Notes: generated by a model from the sequence alone, not told the origin. A DNA stretch of 64,000 nucleotides from Chloroflexota bacterium (GCA_009692845.1 SHYK01000002.1:372001-436000); one strand, 5' to 3'; counted from the stretch's first letter, positions 25,412 to 34,851 are shown. Made by a program: numbers and translations.

Positions 25412-25825
25412 TCAGCCCTGGCTCAGGGGAATGTTGATCTCGATCTCTACCCCGTCCGGGTCGTAGACCACAAACTGATACTTATCGGCCATGCCGCGCT
25501 CGCGGAAGGGGACGCCATGCTCGGTGAGCCTCGCCCGCAGCCCGTCGGTGTCATCCGCCCAGAAGCCCACGTGCTGCAACCGCCCAGTGCGCCAGGCCGG
25601 CGATTCCGGATCTGCGACGCTAGCGAAATGCTCAAAGATTCCATTCTGCTCAGGTGTCGCTTCGAAGAGATTGACCACCGGGAGACCTCCCACGTACACG
25701 AGGGCGGACGGAACGGCCGTCCCGGCCCGCAGCTCACAGCGCAGCCCCAGCACCTGTTCGTAGAACCGCCAGGATGCCGCCAGGTCTGCCGCTCTGACTG
25801 TGTAATGATCGAAAGCCGTGATCAT
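25412..25825 (-). CDS. VOC family (glyoxalase-like) protein
   Basis: The 137-residue protein has two VOC half-domains. Metal-type positions are present: His7 in FDHYTVRAAD, His in LQHVGFWADD, and Glu in VVYDPDGVEIEINI, so it may be a metal-dependent lyase or dioxygenase. GAGGAGGCGAG precedes ATG 25825. Substrate unknown. Confidence 0.85.
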   Translation of the reverse strand: MITAFDHYTVRAADLAASWRFYEQVLGLRCELRAGTAVPSALVYVGGLPVVNLFEATPEQNGIFEHFASVADPESPAWRTGRLQHVGFWADDTDGLRARLTEHGVPFRERGMADKYQFVVYDPDGVEIEINIPLSQG

Positions 25826-25989
25826 CTCGCCTCCTCCGCTGCTTGTCGAGCAAGCAGGCTACGCGCGCGTTGGGCTACGCTTCGATACAAAGGCTACAGC
25901 AGGGCGGTGCGATCCCGCCCGGTTTGGTTGCGGGGAAGGAGGAGAGCTGATCAAGAGAGGTCAAGGCCGATGGGCGTTTGGGGGGTGAC

Positions 25990-26349
25990 CTAGCGCGGGG
26001 CGCTCGGCATTTGCATCAGGTAGAAGCCATTGCCCTCGGGATCGGTAAAGTTGGCCAGGATGGCGTGCCCAGCATCGACCGGTGGCGACGCGAACTCGAC
26101 GCCCCTGGACTTGAGCAGCGCATAGGTGGCGGCAATGTCGGCGACCTCGAGGCCGATGCTGGTCGCCCCGTCGTGCGGAATCGCCTCGCCACGCGCGGGG
26201 TGGAGCGCCACCGTGATGCCGGGCGCCTGAAACTCCGCCCAGTCGTCACCGTAGCGTACTTTGAGGGGCAGCCCGAGTTTCTCGGCGTAGAAATTCACCG
26301 AACCCGGAAAATCCTTGACCATCAGGGTCACGTTGCCATTCAGATACAT
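25990..26349 (-). CDS. VOC family protein, non-metal type
   Basis: The 119-residue protein shows NVTLMVKDFPGSVNFYAEKLGL and NFTDPEGNGFYLMQ, a VOC fold of the bleomycin-resistance type. The metal His and Glu seen in the neighbouring VOC protein are replaced (first strand VTLMV; last strand FYLMQ), so binding rather than catalysis is likely. It sits between ssrA and smpB on the same strand. Confidence 0.82.
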   Translation of the reverse strand: MYLNGNVTLMVKDFPGSVNFYAEKLGLPLKVRYGDDWAEFQAPGITVALHPARGEAIPHDGATSIGLEVADIAATYALLKSRGVEFASPPVDAGHAILANFTDPEGNGFYLMQMPSAPR

Positions 26350-26434
26350 GCGTTCCTCGCGCTCCTAGAAAGAACTTGGGGATTACGCCGTGTCGGGAAG
26401 CGCCGACGCTTGAGTCTATTCCAGAAGTGGGGCA

Positions 26435-26644
26435 CTACCGCTCCGCGCGGGCGAGGCTGACCCCCAGTACGGCAACGACGGCGATCGGCATCAGGATGTA
26501 GAGGGTCGGGTCAGCCACCGAAGGCAGGGCAGAGTCGAATAGCTTCAGCGCTATCAACAGTCCGAGAATGCCGACTGCCAGCTCCCAGGAGTCCCCGACA
26601 ATAAAGTCGTACCAGAAGGCAGCGAAGCCTTTGATAAACCTCAA
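26435..26644 (-). CDS. Small two-helix membrane protein
   Basis: TTG 26644 overlaps the stop of the upstream membrane protein gene (TTGA), giving a 69-residue protein: an amphipathic start (RFIKGFAAFWYDFIVGDSWE), then two membrane helices (LAVGILGLLIALKLF and LYILMPIAVVAVLGVSLA). The frame is open to 26752, but that part lies inside the upstream gene. The coupling suggests it is an accessory subunit of that protein. No known motif. Confidence 0.6.
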   Translation of the reverse strand: MRFIKGFAAFWYDFIVGDSWELAVGILGLLIALKLFDSALPSVADPTLYILMPIAVVAVLGVSLARAER

Positions 26645-27414
26645 TGGGCCACTGCCATCTGAGGTACCCGCTTCATCGCGATCAGGGCCACCCAGGCCGC
26701 CACGGAATAGATCACCAGCAGCGCGAGGATTGCCAGATCCAGCCCCGGCCACTCTACGCCGATGCCCTCGCCAGCCCAGAAAGTTCCGAAGGCTGTGAGC
26801 ATGATCCCGACCACAAACTTCAGCTGGTTCTCAGGGACCAGGGCCAGCGGCTTGTGGACCGCGCCGCCCACAATTGCGACCAGCACCAGGGCCGCCAGGG
26901 CCGCCAACGAAGCACCCTCGACGCCGGTGAAAGAGATGGTGCCCAACTGTACTGCCTGGATCGAAGTCCCAAAAGTAAGCACGATAAACGCCACTTCTAG
27001 GCCCTCGAGGAACACACCCTTGAATGAAACCGTGAATCCGAGCCAGTCCATGAGCCCCGCGCTCGCCGGCGATTCAGCGCTGAGCTGCTTCACGTTGTCG
27101 CGGTAGATCCCTTCCTCGTCGTGGAGGGATTTCCACCCAGCCGCTCGAAGAATCGCCTTGCGTAGCCATTGCAACCCAAAGATCAGGAGCAAGGTGCCGA
27201 TGAGCACCCGGAGGACGTCGAGGTCCACTCGCTCGGTAAGCGTCTGGCCAAACACCACAATGATCGCACCGAGCGCGACTGCCCCCGTGGCCCCACCGAT
27301 CAGCGCACTGCGATAACCTCGGGTAATCCCAACCGCCAAGATGATGGTGAGCGCCTCGACCATCTCCACGATACACGCCATAAATGTTGCGCTCAGCAGT
27401 AATACTCCGCCCAC
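26641..27414 (-). CDS. COG4280-type multi-helix membrane protein
   Basis: GTG 27414 gives 257 residues with about seven membrane helices. It has two similar acidic motifs, VEMVEALTIILAVGITRG (first helix) and FLEGLEVAFIVLTFG (fourth), reminiscent of the EGLE-type motifs of FTR1-like metal permeases. The family is described only as predicted membrane protein. Metal transport is an inference from the repeated Glu motifs. It is translationally coupled to the 69-residue protein. Confidence 0.7.
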   Translation of the reverse strand: MGGVLLLSATFMACIVEMVEALTIILAVGITRGYRSALIGGATGAVALGAIIVVFGQTLTERVDLDVLRVLIGTLLLIFGLQWLRKAILRAAGWKSLHDEEGIYRDNVKQLSAESPASAGLMDWLGFTVSFKGVFLEGLEVAFIVLTFGTSIQAVQLGTISFTGVEGASLAALAALVLVAIVGGAVHKPLALVPENQLKFVVGIMLTAFGTFWAGEGIGVEWPGLDLAILALLVIYSVAAWVALIAMKRVPQMAVAH

Positions 27415-27637
27415 CGTGCCCCCCGTTTTCTGCCTTGCCCACGATCAGCGTATTTCAGACGGAGCTCCGCTGAGGAGTCCGAAATCCACTCCGTCCAGCC
27501 ACACTTTGGGCGGATTTTACAGCAAGCTCGGCGGCCCACGATTACAAAAGGTGTCACGCTCCTGGCTTCGGCCAAGTAGCTCACGATCCCTGGCAGCAAG
27601 ACCTTATCTTGCCTCCAGGTGCTGCGTGGGCAGTGAG

Positions 27638-28156
27638 CTAGCGACCTCGGCCGCTCACCGAAACACGCATGGCCCGGGCGATATCGCGGTCGGCGTCGCG
27701 CTTGGCGATGGTTTCGCGCTTGTCGTATTGGTGCTTCCCGCGGCCCACTGCCAGCTCGATTTTTACGTGACCGGCTCGGTCGTACATCCGCATTGGAATC
27801 AAGGTTGTGCCGTGCTCGGCAGTCCGCGCCATCAGGCGCCCGATCTCACGCGTATGCGCAAGCAGCTTCCGGTCTCGCGTAGGGTCGACGTTGTAACGCC
27901 CGCCGGCCTCATAGGGGGAGATATGAGCGTTCATCAGCCAGAGCTCTCGCTTCGCAACTCTGGCGAATGCCTCGCGCAGGTTCACTCGCCCAGCCCGGAC
28001 GGACTTGATCTCAGTACCAGTGAGCACGACGCCCACCTCGAGCGTTTCGAGGATGTTGTAGTCGAAACGAGCCCGCCGATTCGTCGCGTAGGTGCGTTGC
28101 GGTTGATCCTCGACGACAGCCGCGGGGCGCCTAGGCGACTGCGAAGGAGCTCGCAT
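27638..28156 (-). CDS. smpB: SsrA-binding protein SmpB
   Basis: SmpB binds tmRNA and places it in the ribosome A site during trans-translation. The 172-residue protein shows NRRARFDYNILETLEVGVVL, GTEIKSVRAGRVNLREAF, ELWLMNAHISPYEAGGRYN, DRKLLAHTREI and the basic tail KHQYDKRETIAKRDADRDIA. The start ATG 28156 overlaps the last 26 bases of the protease gene upstream, so the two are co-transcribed. Its partner ssrA is on the same strand 2.4 kb further on. Confidence 0.95.
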   Translation of the reverse strand: MRAPSQSPRRPAAVVEDQPQRTYATNRRARFDYNILETLEVGVVLTGTEIKSVRAGRVNLREAFARVAKRELWLMNAHISPYEAGGRYNVDPTRDRKLLAHTREIGRLMARTAEHGTTLIPMRMYDRAGHVKIELAVGRGKHQYDKRETIAKRDADRDIARAMRVSVSGRGR

Positions 28157-29516
28157 TTTCACGATCTTTCGCATCCAGCAGTGCGATGGGCTCCGTGCCA
28201 TCCAGAGACGCGCCCCGTCCGGCCGGCGCCGCCGAGGCGCCGCTAGCGTTGGTGGGCCGGCGGTTGGCCGCTTCCCCGGCCGCCGGCTGAGAGCGCACAT
28301 AGGCGACCGCTTGACTCTGCGCATCGAATTCGCTGCCGGCCGAGGCGCTGATTTCCGGCGTGAGCCCAACCCCCTGGATCAACTCCTGATTGGGAGTCAG
28401 CCAGCGAGCAATCGTAAGCCGGAGCGCGCTTCCGTCGCTCAGCCGGTGGATGGCTTGAACCAGGCCCTTCCCGAAGGTCTGCTCGCCCACCAGCGTGGCC
28501 CGTCCATTGTCCCGCAGGGCGGCGGCCACGATCTCCGAGGCGCTGGCGCTTCCCTTATCGACAAGGACCGCCATCGGGCCGATCGCCGTCCTGGCGTCTC
28601 CGGTCCGGCGAATCTCCTGGCGTTGTCCATCTCGGCGCTGCTCGTAGAGCACCACCCCGTCATTGAGAAACTGGCTGGTGACCGAGATTGCTGCATCGAG
28701 GCTGCCGCCCGGGTTGCCACGCAGATCGAGCACCCAGCCAATCGGGGCTTGCGGCAGGAGCTGTTCGATCATGCGGCGGAGCTGGCCGGGGGAGGCGCTC
28801 GTGAAGGATGTGATCCGTACGTATGCGACGCCATCCGCGCGGACCGAGCCGGTCACCGCTTCCAGCCGAATCTGGTCACGGACGATCACTACGTCGAAGG
28901 GCGCCGCGCCGGGGCGTTGGATGGTGATGGTGACCGACGATCCGCGGGAGCCCCGGATCAGCCGAATCGTGTCTCCCAGCTCGAGTCCCTGAACTGACTG
29001 GCCATCGACCTGGGTGATGACGTCGCCCGTCCGAAGACCGGCCCGCTCCCCCGGCGATCCGGGGATGGGAGCAACGATACGCAGCTGCTGGTTCGTCATA
29101 TCCACCTGGACACCAATCCCGTCGAAAGTGCCTCGCAGCTCAGCATCCGAGAGCTCGCGGTGCAGCGGATCCATATAGAGGGTATGGGAGTCCCCCACCG
29201 CGTCGACCATGCCGCGGATCGCGGCCCGGTACAGCTTCTGCTGATCTACCGAACCCTGGTCGTAATACTCGCGGTCGATTAAATCCCAGGCTTCCCAGAA
29301 CGGACGGAAAAGCTGTTCGGTGTCCGCGGACGGGGCGTTAGCGGCGGCGCTGACGGCGCCGACCAGACCAACCCGGTCCAGCAGGGCGCCCAGTGCGGCG
29401 CGCGGTCCGGCTAGGACCTCCGTCCGACTGGCGACGTAGCCGGTGGCGAAGGAGGCCGACAGCAGCATGATGAGGGCCGCCAAGAGACCACCGAGAACCG
29501 AGCTTCGCTTGAACAC
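28131..29516 (-). CDS. C-terminal processing peptidase, S41 family
   Basis: The 461-residue exported protease has an N-terminal signal anchor (LGGLLAALIMLLSASFATGYV), an activation segment (FWEAWDLIDREYYDQGSVD), a PDZ domain (FDGIGVQVDMTNQQLRIVAP to about residue 215), and the S41 core: VLDLRGNPGG, VDKGSASASEIVAAAL with the nucleophile Ser, and GEQTFGKGLVQ with the general-base Lys. A Gly/Ala-rich tail follows. It cleaves C termini of envelope proteins outside the membrane. It overlaps smpB downstream. Confidence 0.93.
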   Translation of the reverse strand: MFKRSSVLGGLLAALIMLLSASFATGYVASRTEVLAGPRAALGALLDRVGLVGAVSAAANAPSADTEQLFRPFWEAWDLIDREYYDQGSVDQQKLYRAAIRGMVDAVGDSHTLYMDPLHRELSDAELRGTFDGIGVQVDMTNQQLRIVAPIPGSPGERAGLRTGDVITQVDGQSVQGLELGDTIRLIRGSRGSSVTITIQRPGAAPFDVVIVRDQIRLEAVTGSVRADGVAYVRITSFTSASPGQLRRMIEQLLPQAPIGWVLDLRGNPGGSLDAAISVTSQFLNDGVVLYEQRRDGQRQEIRRTGDARTAIGPMAVLVDKGSASASEIVAAALRDNGRATLVGEQTFGKGLVQAIHRLSDGSALRLTIARWLTPNQELIQGVGLTPEISASAGSEFDAQSQAVAYVRSQPAAGEAANRRPTNASGASAAPAGRGASLDGTEPIALLDAKDRENASSFAVA

Positions 29517-29543
29517 CGGGCCTCCTCGACCTCTCCGATTCTA

Positions 29544-30809
29544 TCAGTCGCGGCGGCGGGGCCGAGATCCCGGGCTGAAAACGACCGGTTCGTTGCCCGT
29601 GCGAGTGACCTGAAAAGCCGTCCCCCCGTCCACCAGCACCGAGGGCACAGCCAGTGGCTCGCCCCGCCCGTTGGTCATGGTGATCGGGCTGGCCCCGGCT
29701 TCAGCAGGACTGACCAGGCGGCCGTCCTTGACTGCCGAGGTGTTGGTGAACGTGACCGCGCCGAAATTGGAGAGGGGAAGTAACGTGCCCCGGCCCCCGG
29801 TCGGGGCCTCTTCGACCCATTCCGCCGACGACAACGAGGACTCGTACTGCACGGTCCGATCGTAACTGCCGCCAGTGGTGTTGTTCTTCATGGCGATCAG
29901 CCAGCTTCCCGCCGCCAGCTGGTCGATCGACACCGTGACCGAGTCTCCCGGGTGAACCGCTAGGGGCACCGGCCGCGCGTAGTCCGGTAGCATTTCGATC
30001 CAGGCGTTATAGCGAACTCGACCTGGTCCGATCACCGACTCCTGGGTACCGGCCTGGATCAAGTCTCGGCTTCGCTCTCCTCCGATCCCGACCCAGGCCG
30101 CGTCCGAGCCAATCGGAGCATCAGCAGCTATCTGAGGCACGGTCCACGTGCCGGCCACCGAGGTAAAGGTACCGCCGGTGGCGGCGTAGCCGGACCAATT
30201 GGCAGACTGACCCCGCCCCCGCGGAGACAGCGGAGCACTCGGCACGTCCGCTTGAGGAAGCGTGGGCTCGCTCGCTGATGGCACCGGGCGAAGATCAGCA
30301 GGATGTTCATCGGTCTGAATCTTCCAGACTCCGTCGGACTGGACCAACGTGTAAACGTTCTTGTCCCGCGACTGATCCGTGCCACCATCGGAATACTGGG
30401 TGACCCAGGTCTCCCAGGTGGCCGCGGTGGCGGTCGAGCCGGCCACTGTGACGTCACCCCATTCGATCTTGGTCAAGCTGATCTGGGTTATCCCGTGGTC
30501 GAGCATGTCCTGGTTGATGCGCGCGAGGTCGCGATAGTAGCTATCGGTCGAGGTATCTCGCATTGCTGAGGAGTCGCGACTAGCAATTGACTGTTCTTGT
30601 TCGTGGTTTCCCCGCAGAATGACGCCCTGGATCGCCGCCTCGGCCGATCCCGTTTCGGCAGAAGCGGACGGAGCGTCGGTCGCCGAAAGATCGGCGAGCA
30701 GAGACTGCAGGCCCTGCAAATGGCCGCTGACGAATTTCGGGGAGCAGGCCGTGAACGACAGGGCGACCGCCGCCACAAGCAGCAGGTTGCGGAAATTTGG
30801 CTGGTTCAA
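29544..30809 (-). CDS. Lipoprotein with a G1 (eqolisin) glutamic peptidase domain
   Basis: TTG 30809 (AGAGGACG upstream) opens a 421-residue protein. Residues 1-22 are a lipoprotein signal ending FTAC (lipid Cys22). Residues 60-172 form a small alpha/beta domain of the nuclear-transport-factor or ARC6-like type (IEWGDVTVAGSTATAATWET, VYTLVQSDGVWKIQ). Residues 201-410 are a peptidase G1 domain: SANWSGYAATGGTFTSVAGT, AAWVGIGG, DLIQAGTQ with the catalytic Gln, and SSAEWVEEAP with the catalytic Glu. G1 enzymes were first known from fungi and act in acid. The lipid anchor and the extra domain are notable. Substrate unknown. Confidence 0.82.
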   Translation of the reverse strand: MNQPNFRNLLLVAAVALSFTACSPKFVSGHLQGLQSLLADLSATDAPSASAETGSAEAAIQGVILRGNHEQEQSIASRDSSAMRDTSTDSYYRDLARINQDMLDHGITQISLTKIEWGDVTVAGSTATAATWETWVTQYSDGGTDQSRDKNVYTLVQSDGVWKIQTDEHPADLRPVPSASEPTLPQADVPSAPLSPRGRGQSANWSGYAATGGTFTSVAGTWTVPQIAADAPIGSDAAWVGIGGERSRDLIQAGTQESVIGPGRVRYNAWIEMLPDYARPVPLAVHPGDSVTVSIDQLAAGSWLIAMKNNTTGGSYDRTVQYESSLSSAEWVEEAPTGGRGTLLPLSNFGAVTFTNTSAVKDGRLVSPAEAGASPITMTNGRGEPLAVPSVLVDGGTAFQVTRTGNEPVVFSPGSRPRRRD

Positions 30810-30997
30810 GGCGTCCTCTTAGTCACCGTCAGTGCTTCAATCAGGCGGGGGATTCCGCTTCGAAGCCGTCCAGGTAAGTGTACAAAGCAGGCGAGGGATG
30901 GGGCTGAACCGAAGATAAAATCGCGCGTAGAGATCGGGGCCCCTTCCACAGGCTCAGGGCGAATGGATCAAATCGCACGCGACGTTTGGGCGGGCGG

Positions 30998-32926
30998 TTA
31001 GCGAGCGGGAGCGGTGGCCACCAGCTCCTCGGGAATGGCATCGGGTTGCCTCTGCTCAGTCCGGTACTGTCTGAGATACAAATCCCGGTACATCCCTTCC
31101 TCCGCAAGCAGCTCGCGGTGGCTGCCCTGCTGCACAATTTCCCCATGGTCGATGACCAGGACGCAGTCCGCGTTCCGGATAGTGGACAGGCGGTGGGCGA
31201 TGACGAATGAGGTGCGCCCTTCTAGGACTCGTCCCAGCGCCGTTTGGATGATGGCCTCAGTGCGGCTGTCAACGCTCGCGGTGGCTTCGTCGAGAATGAG
31301 AATGCGCGGATTGGCTAGCACGGCTCTGGCCAAAGCCAGTAATTGGCGCTGCCCCAGTGAATAGTTCTGGCCGCGCTCGAAGACCCGGGTGGCGTAACCC
31401 TCCGGGAGTCGATGAATAAAGTCATGGGCGTGCACCAGTTTGGCGGCGGTCTCGACCTCTTCATCGGTGGCATCTGGGCGTCCAAATCGGATGTTATCGG
31501 CGATGGTGCCCGTGAACAGGAACGGGTCCTGGGGGACCAGGGCCATCTGGCGGCGAAGCGAGGCCATCGTCACCTGGCGAATATCGACGCCGTCCACCCG
31601 AATAGATCCGCTCTGGATGTCATAAAAGCGGGCCAGCAGACTGGCGATGGAAGTCTTTCCGGCTCCGGTCGGTCCCACCAGTGCGACGGTCTGGCCCGCC
31701 TCGGCGCAGAAGGTCACTCCGGTCAGCACCGGAGATCCGGGGGTATAGGCAAAGTGCACGTCTTCGAACTCCACCCGGCCCTTGATCGGAGCCAGATCGG
31801 CGGCGTCGGGGGCGTTCTGCACTTCGATGGGGGCATCGAGCAGCTCGAAAATCTTCTCGCCGGCCGCACTCGCTTGCTGGAACAGGGTGTACACCTGGCT
31901 GAGTTCGCGAATCGGCTGGAAGAACCGCGTAACGTAGGCAAGGAAAGCGGCCACGACCCCGACCGTGATCTCACCGGACAGAACGGCGGCGGTTCCGAAC
32001 CACAGCACGATCGCGGTGGCCAGCACGCCCATGAAATCGACCAGTGGCGGATAGATCGCGCCGAGCCCCACCGCCCAGAGGTTGGCCGCCCGGTTCCGCC
32101 GGTTGATCTCCTGAAAGCGCTCTTCGTTCAGGCCTTCGCGGGCGAAAGCCTGCACAATGCGGACCCCCGAGACGCTTTCCTGGAATCCGGCTGCCACCTC
32201 GCCGATGGTTTCCCGGGTGCGCAGGTAGGCGCCTCGCGCATAGCGGGTGTAGACGACGGTTGCGATTCCCATGATAGGGAGCACACACAAGCTATAGAGG
32301 GCGAGGCGCGGGCTCATCTGCACCATGCTCGCCACAATGCCAATCAAGAGGAGGCAATCGGCGATGGAATGGATCGCGCCCTGGGTGAGCAGCTCCTGGA
32401 AGACGGCGACATCATTGACGATCCGGGACATAGTGACGCCGGACTCGTGGCGGTCGTGGTAGCTCAGCGAGAGCTGCGTGACCTTGTCGAAGAGCTGACC
32501 GCGCATTCGGTTGAGCACCGCTTGGGCAACGAGGGCCTGCGAATAGGCCTGGTGCCCTTGCGAAGACCAGGAGATGAGCAGGCTGAGCGTGTAGGCGCTG
32601 GCGATAAAGCTGAGCCCGAGCAGGTCCTTCTTGGTGGTTAGGAAATCGTCGATCGCCACCTTGAGCAGATAGGGGCCAAGCACCTGCATCGCCGCCGTGA
32701 CCCCGGTAAGGACCATGGTCCAGGCCAGCTGGCGTTTGTAGGGCCGCAGGTAGACCCATAACCGACTGAAGATCCGGGAGTCGAAGGCCTTTCCGGTCGG
32801 TCGCGAGCGCCCGCCTCCACCCCAGCCTCCGGGGCCGCCGCCACCGCCCCAGTTTCCAGGGCCTCCGCCGCCACCCCAGTTTCCGGGCCCGCCGCCCGGG
32901 CCTCCGAAGCCAGGTCCCCCCCGCAC
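30998..32926 (-). CDS. ABC exporter half-transporter with canonical ATPase site
   Basis: The 642-residue protein has a Gly/Trp-rich head (residues 1-40, repeated GPGNWGGGG), a six-helix exporter domain (about 50-345) and an ATPase domain: Walker A GPTGAGKTS at 418-426, signature YSLGQRQ, Walker B ILILDEATASVD with the catalytic Glu, H-loop VIAHRLS. Its GTG start overlaps the TAG stop of the next half-transporter by one base. The partner has Asp in place of the Walker B Glu, so the two should form a heterodimeric exporter with one degenerate site. Cargo unknown; drugs, lipids or peptides are possible. Confidence 0.92.
   Translation of the reverse strand: MRGGPGFGGPGGGPGNWGGGGGPGNWGGGGGPGGWGGGGRSRPTGKAFDSRIFSRLWVYLRPYKRQLAWTMVLTGVTAAMQVLGPYLLKVAIDDFLTTKKDLLGLSFIASAYTLSLLISWSSQGHQAYSQALVAQAVLNRMRGQLFDKVTQLSLSYHDRHESGVTMSRIVNDVAVFQELLTQGAIHSIADCLLLIGIVASMVQMSPRLALYSLCVLPIMGIATVVYTRYARGAYLRTRETIGEVAAGFQESVSGVRIVQAFAREGLNEERFQEINRRNRAANLWAVGLGAIYPPLVDFMGVLATAIVLWFGTAAVLSGEITVGVVAAFLAYVTRFFQPIRELSQVYTLFQQASAAGEKIFELLDAPIEVQNAPDAADLAPIKGRVEFEDVHFAYTPGSPVLTGVTFCAEAGQTVALVGPTGAGKTSIASLLARFYDIQSGSIRVDGVDIRQVTMASLRRQMALVPQDPFLFTGTIADNIRFGRPDATDEEVETAAKLVHAHDFIHRLPEGYATRVFERGQNYSLGQRQLLALARAVLANPRILILDEATASVDSRTEAIIQTALGRVLEGRTSFVIAHRLSTIRNADCVLVIDHGEIVQQGSHRELLAEEGMYRDLYLRQYRTEQRQPDAIPEELVATAPAR
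32815..32915. repeat. Imperfect tandem repeats coding Gly/Trp-rich head
   Basis: Three to four imperfect units of about 27 bases, on the minus strand coding GPGNWGGGG-like peptides, make the N-terminal 40 residues of the exporter. Length variation by slippage is likely. Confidence 0.6.
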
Positions 32927-34824
32927 TAGCGCTCTGCCCCGTTCGTGCCGACCCCGGAATCAGGCCGTCTTCGGCCCGAGCCATCTCCGCCGCGACCCGA
33001 CCAGCCGCCGGCCGGTACCGGGGTCCGCTGATCCACTTCCTCCGCGACCGCTGCCACGGATTCATCGGTGAGCTGAAGGTGATAGATCTCGGCGTAGATC
33101 GGGTTGGTCTCCAGCAGGTGCTGGTGGGTGCCAATTCCGGCGATCTCGCCCTGGTCCAACACGACGATCTGGTCCGCATACTGCACGGTGCTGACTCGCT
33201 GAGCAATGATCAATGTGGTGCGGCCCTTCATGAGGACGTCGAGCGCTTCCCGAATGAGGGCCTCCGTCTCCGTATCGACGGCCGACGTGAAGTCGTCGAG
33301 AATGAGAATTCGGGGGTTGAGCAGCAGCGCCCGCGCGATCGCGATGCGCTGCTTTTGGCCTCCCGACAGAGTCACCCCGCGCTCTCCCACCCGGGTGTCG
33401 TAGCCATCGGGAAAGCCCGCGATGAAGTCATGGGCTCGGGCTGCTCGGGCCGCCGCTGTGATTTGCCCTTCGGTGGCTCCGGGGACCCCAAAAATAATGT
33501 TGTCGCGGATGGTTCCCGTGAAGAGCGTCGTGTCCTGGAGGACCATGCCGATCTGCCGCCGGAGCGATTGGATCTGGACCTCCTTCACGTCGTGGCCATC
33601 GATGAGTACTCGACCCGCCGAAGGATCGTAGAACCGGGGCACCAGGTTGATGGTGGTCGTCTTGCCGGAGCCGCTCATCCCAAGCAAGGCCACCACCTGT
33701 CCGGGCAGAGCCTCGAAGGAGACGTCCCGCAACACCGGATCACCGCCGTAGTACGAGACCCAAACATGATCGAAGGTGACTCGTCCCTGAACGGGAGGGA
33801 GCGGCTCGGCATTCGGAGCATCCTCGATATCAATCTTGGCGTCCAGGATCTCGAAGATACGATCACCGGCGGCAATCGCCCGGGAGCTCTGATTGATCAA
33901 GAACCCGAGCCGCTTGACCGGCCGCACGAGCAGCATGACGTACGCATTGAAGGCCACGAGCTGACCGACACTGAGATCGCCGGCGATGATGAGGTAGCCG
34001 CCAAACCACAGCACGCTCACCAGCCCCATATTGCCAAGCACGTCCATCAGCGGATTACCGAAGGATTGCACTTCCGCCGCGCCCAGGTACTCCTGTTCGA
34101 GGATGTCGTTCTGACGGTCAAAACGCCGCTTCTGCTCCAACTCGCGAGCGAAGGCCTTCACGACTCTCGCGCCAGCCAGGTTCTCCTGCACGATGGAGGC
34201 TAGGAGAGCGATGTTTTCCTGGACCTCGTAGAAGAGCGGCCGAGAGGCAGTGTTGTAACGTTGGACGGCTCGGACCAGTGGGGGCACCACTACCATCGAG
34301 GCAAGGGCCAGCTTCCAGTTGGTGAGGAACAACACAATACTGATGCCCCCAACCATGTACACGAGCTGTCCAAGCTGGAGAAAACCCCGGCCCGTAAAGT
34401 TCCGCAGCTGCTCCACGTCGCTCGTCGCGCGAGCCATCAGCTGGCCAGTCTCGGCCCGATCGTGCCAGCCGAACGGGAGTTTCTGGAGCTTGCGGTAGAT
34501 CTCGTTCCGGACCTCGAAAGCGATACCCTGGGCGCCGTATTGGCCGAGGAAACCCTGTCCGAAGTTCAAGCCACTCTTCAGAACGGTCAACCCGAGCAGA
34601 ATCAGCACCGCCTGACCTGCCAGCGTGGCGGCGTCGACCCCGGCCGGACAGCCCCGCCCGCCCTGCGCTCCGCTCGCGCCTTGAATGGCGCAATCGATTA
34701 CCCGCTGAACGAGGTTGGGGACGGTGAGCTCGACGACGGCGACGAGCAGCAGACACACGTAGGCGATCGCGGTCGTTCGCCAGTATTTGCCAAGGTAGCG
34801 GAACAGTCGAAAGCCAGTGTGCAT
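32926..34824 (-). CDS. ABC exporter half-transporter with degenerate ATPase site
   Basis: The 632-residue protein has a six-helix exporter domain with a large Cys-containing loop after helix 1 (GGRGCPAGVD), then an ATPase domain with Walker A GMSGSGKTT, signature LSGGQKQR, and Walker B ILILDDFTSAVD. The Walker B Glu is Asp, the mark of the degenerate half of heterodimeric exporters. H-loop region reads IIAQRVS, with Gln in place of His, further degeneracy. A 45-residue polar tail follows. It is translationally coupled to the partner at 30998. Confidence 0.92.
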   Translation of the reverse strand: MHTGFRLFRYLGKYWRTTAIAYVCLLLVAVVELTVPNLVQRVIDCAIQGASGAQGGRGCPAGVDAATLAGQAVLILLGLTVLKSGLNFGQGFLGQYGAQGIAFEVRNEIYRKLQKLPFGWHDRAETGQLMARATSDVEQLRNFTGRGFLQLGQLVYMVGGISIVLFLTNWKLALASMVVVPPLVRAVQRYNTASRPLFYEVQENIALLASIVQENLAGARVVKAFARELEQKRRFDRQNDILEQEYLGAAEVQSFGNPLMDVLGNMGLVSVLWFGGYLIIAGDLSVGQLVAFNAYVMLLVRPVKRLGFLINQSSRAIAAGDRIFEILDAKIDIEDAPNAEPLPPVQGRVTFDHVWVSYYGGDPVLRDVSFEALPGQVVALLGMSGSGKTTTINLVPRFYDPSAGRVLIDGHDVKEVQIQSLRRQIGMVLQDTTLFTGTIRDNIIFGVPGATEGQITAAARAARAHDFIAGFPDGYDTRVGERGVTLSGGQKQRIAIARALLLNPRILILDDFTSAVDTETEALIREALDVLMKGRTTLIIAQRVSTVQYADQIVVLDQGEIAGIGTHQHLLETNPIYAEIYHLQLTDESVAAVAEEVDQRTPVPAGGWSGRGGDGSGRRRPDSGVGTNGAER

Positions 34825-34851
34825 TGGTCCTTATCTCTCAGTCCACACCTA

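Noticed and set aside
31412-32641. 409-codon open frame antisense to the ABC exporter
   Set aside because: It mirrors the high-GC exporter gene, has no ribosome site and a His/Asp/Gly-rich composition typical of antisense shadows.
33079-34203. 374-codon open frame antisense to the second exporter
   Set aside because: Same reason: the sense strand carries all ABC motifs.
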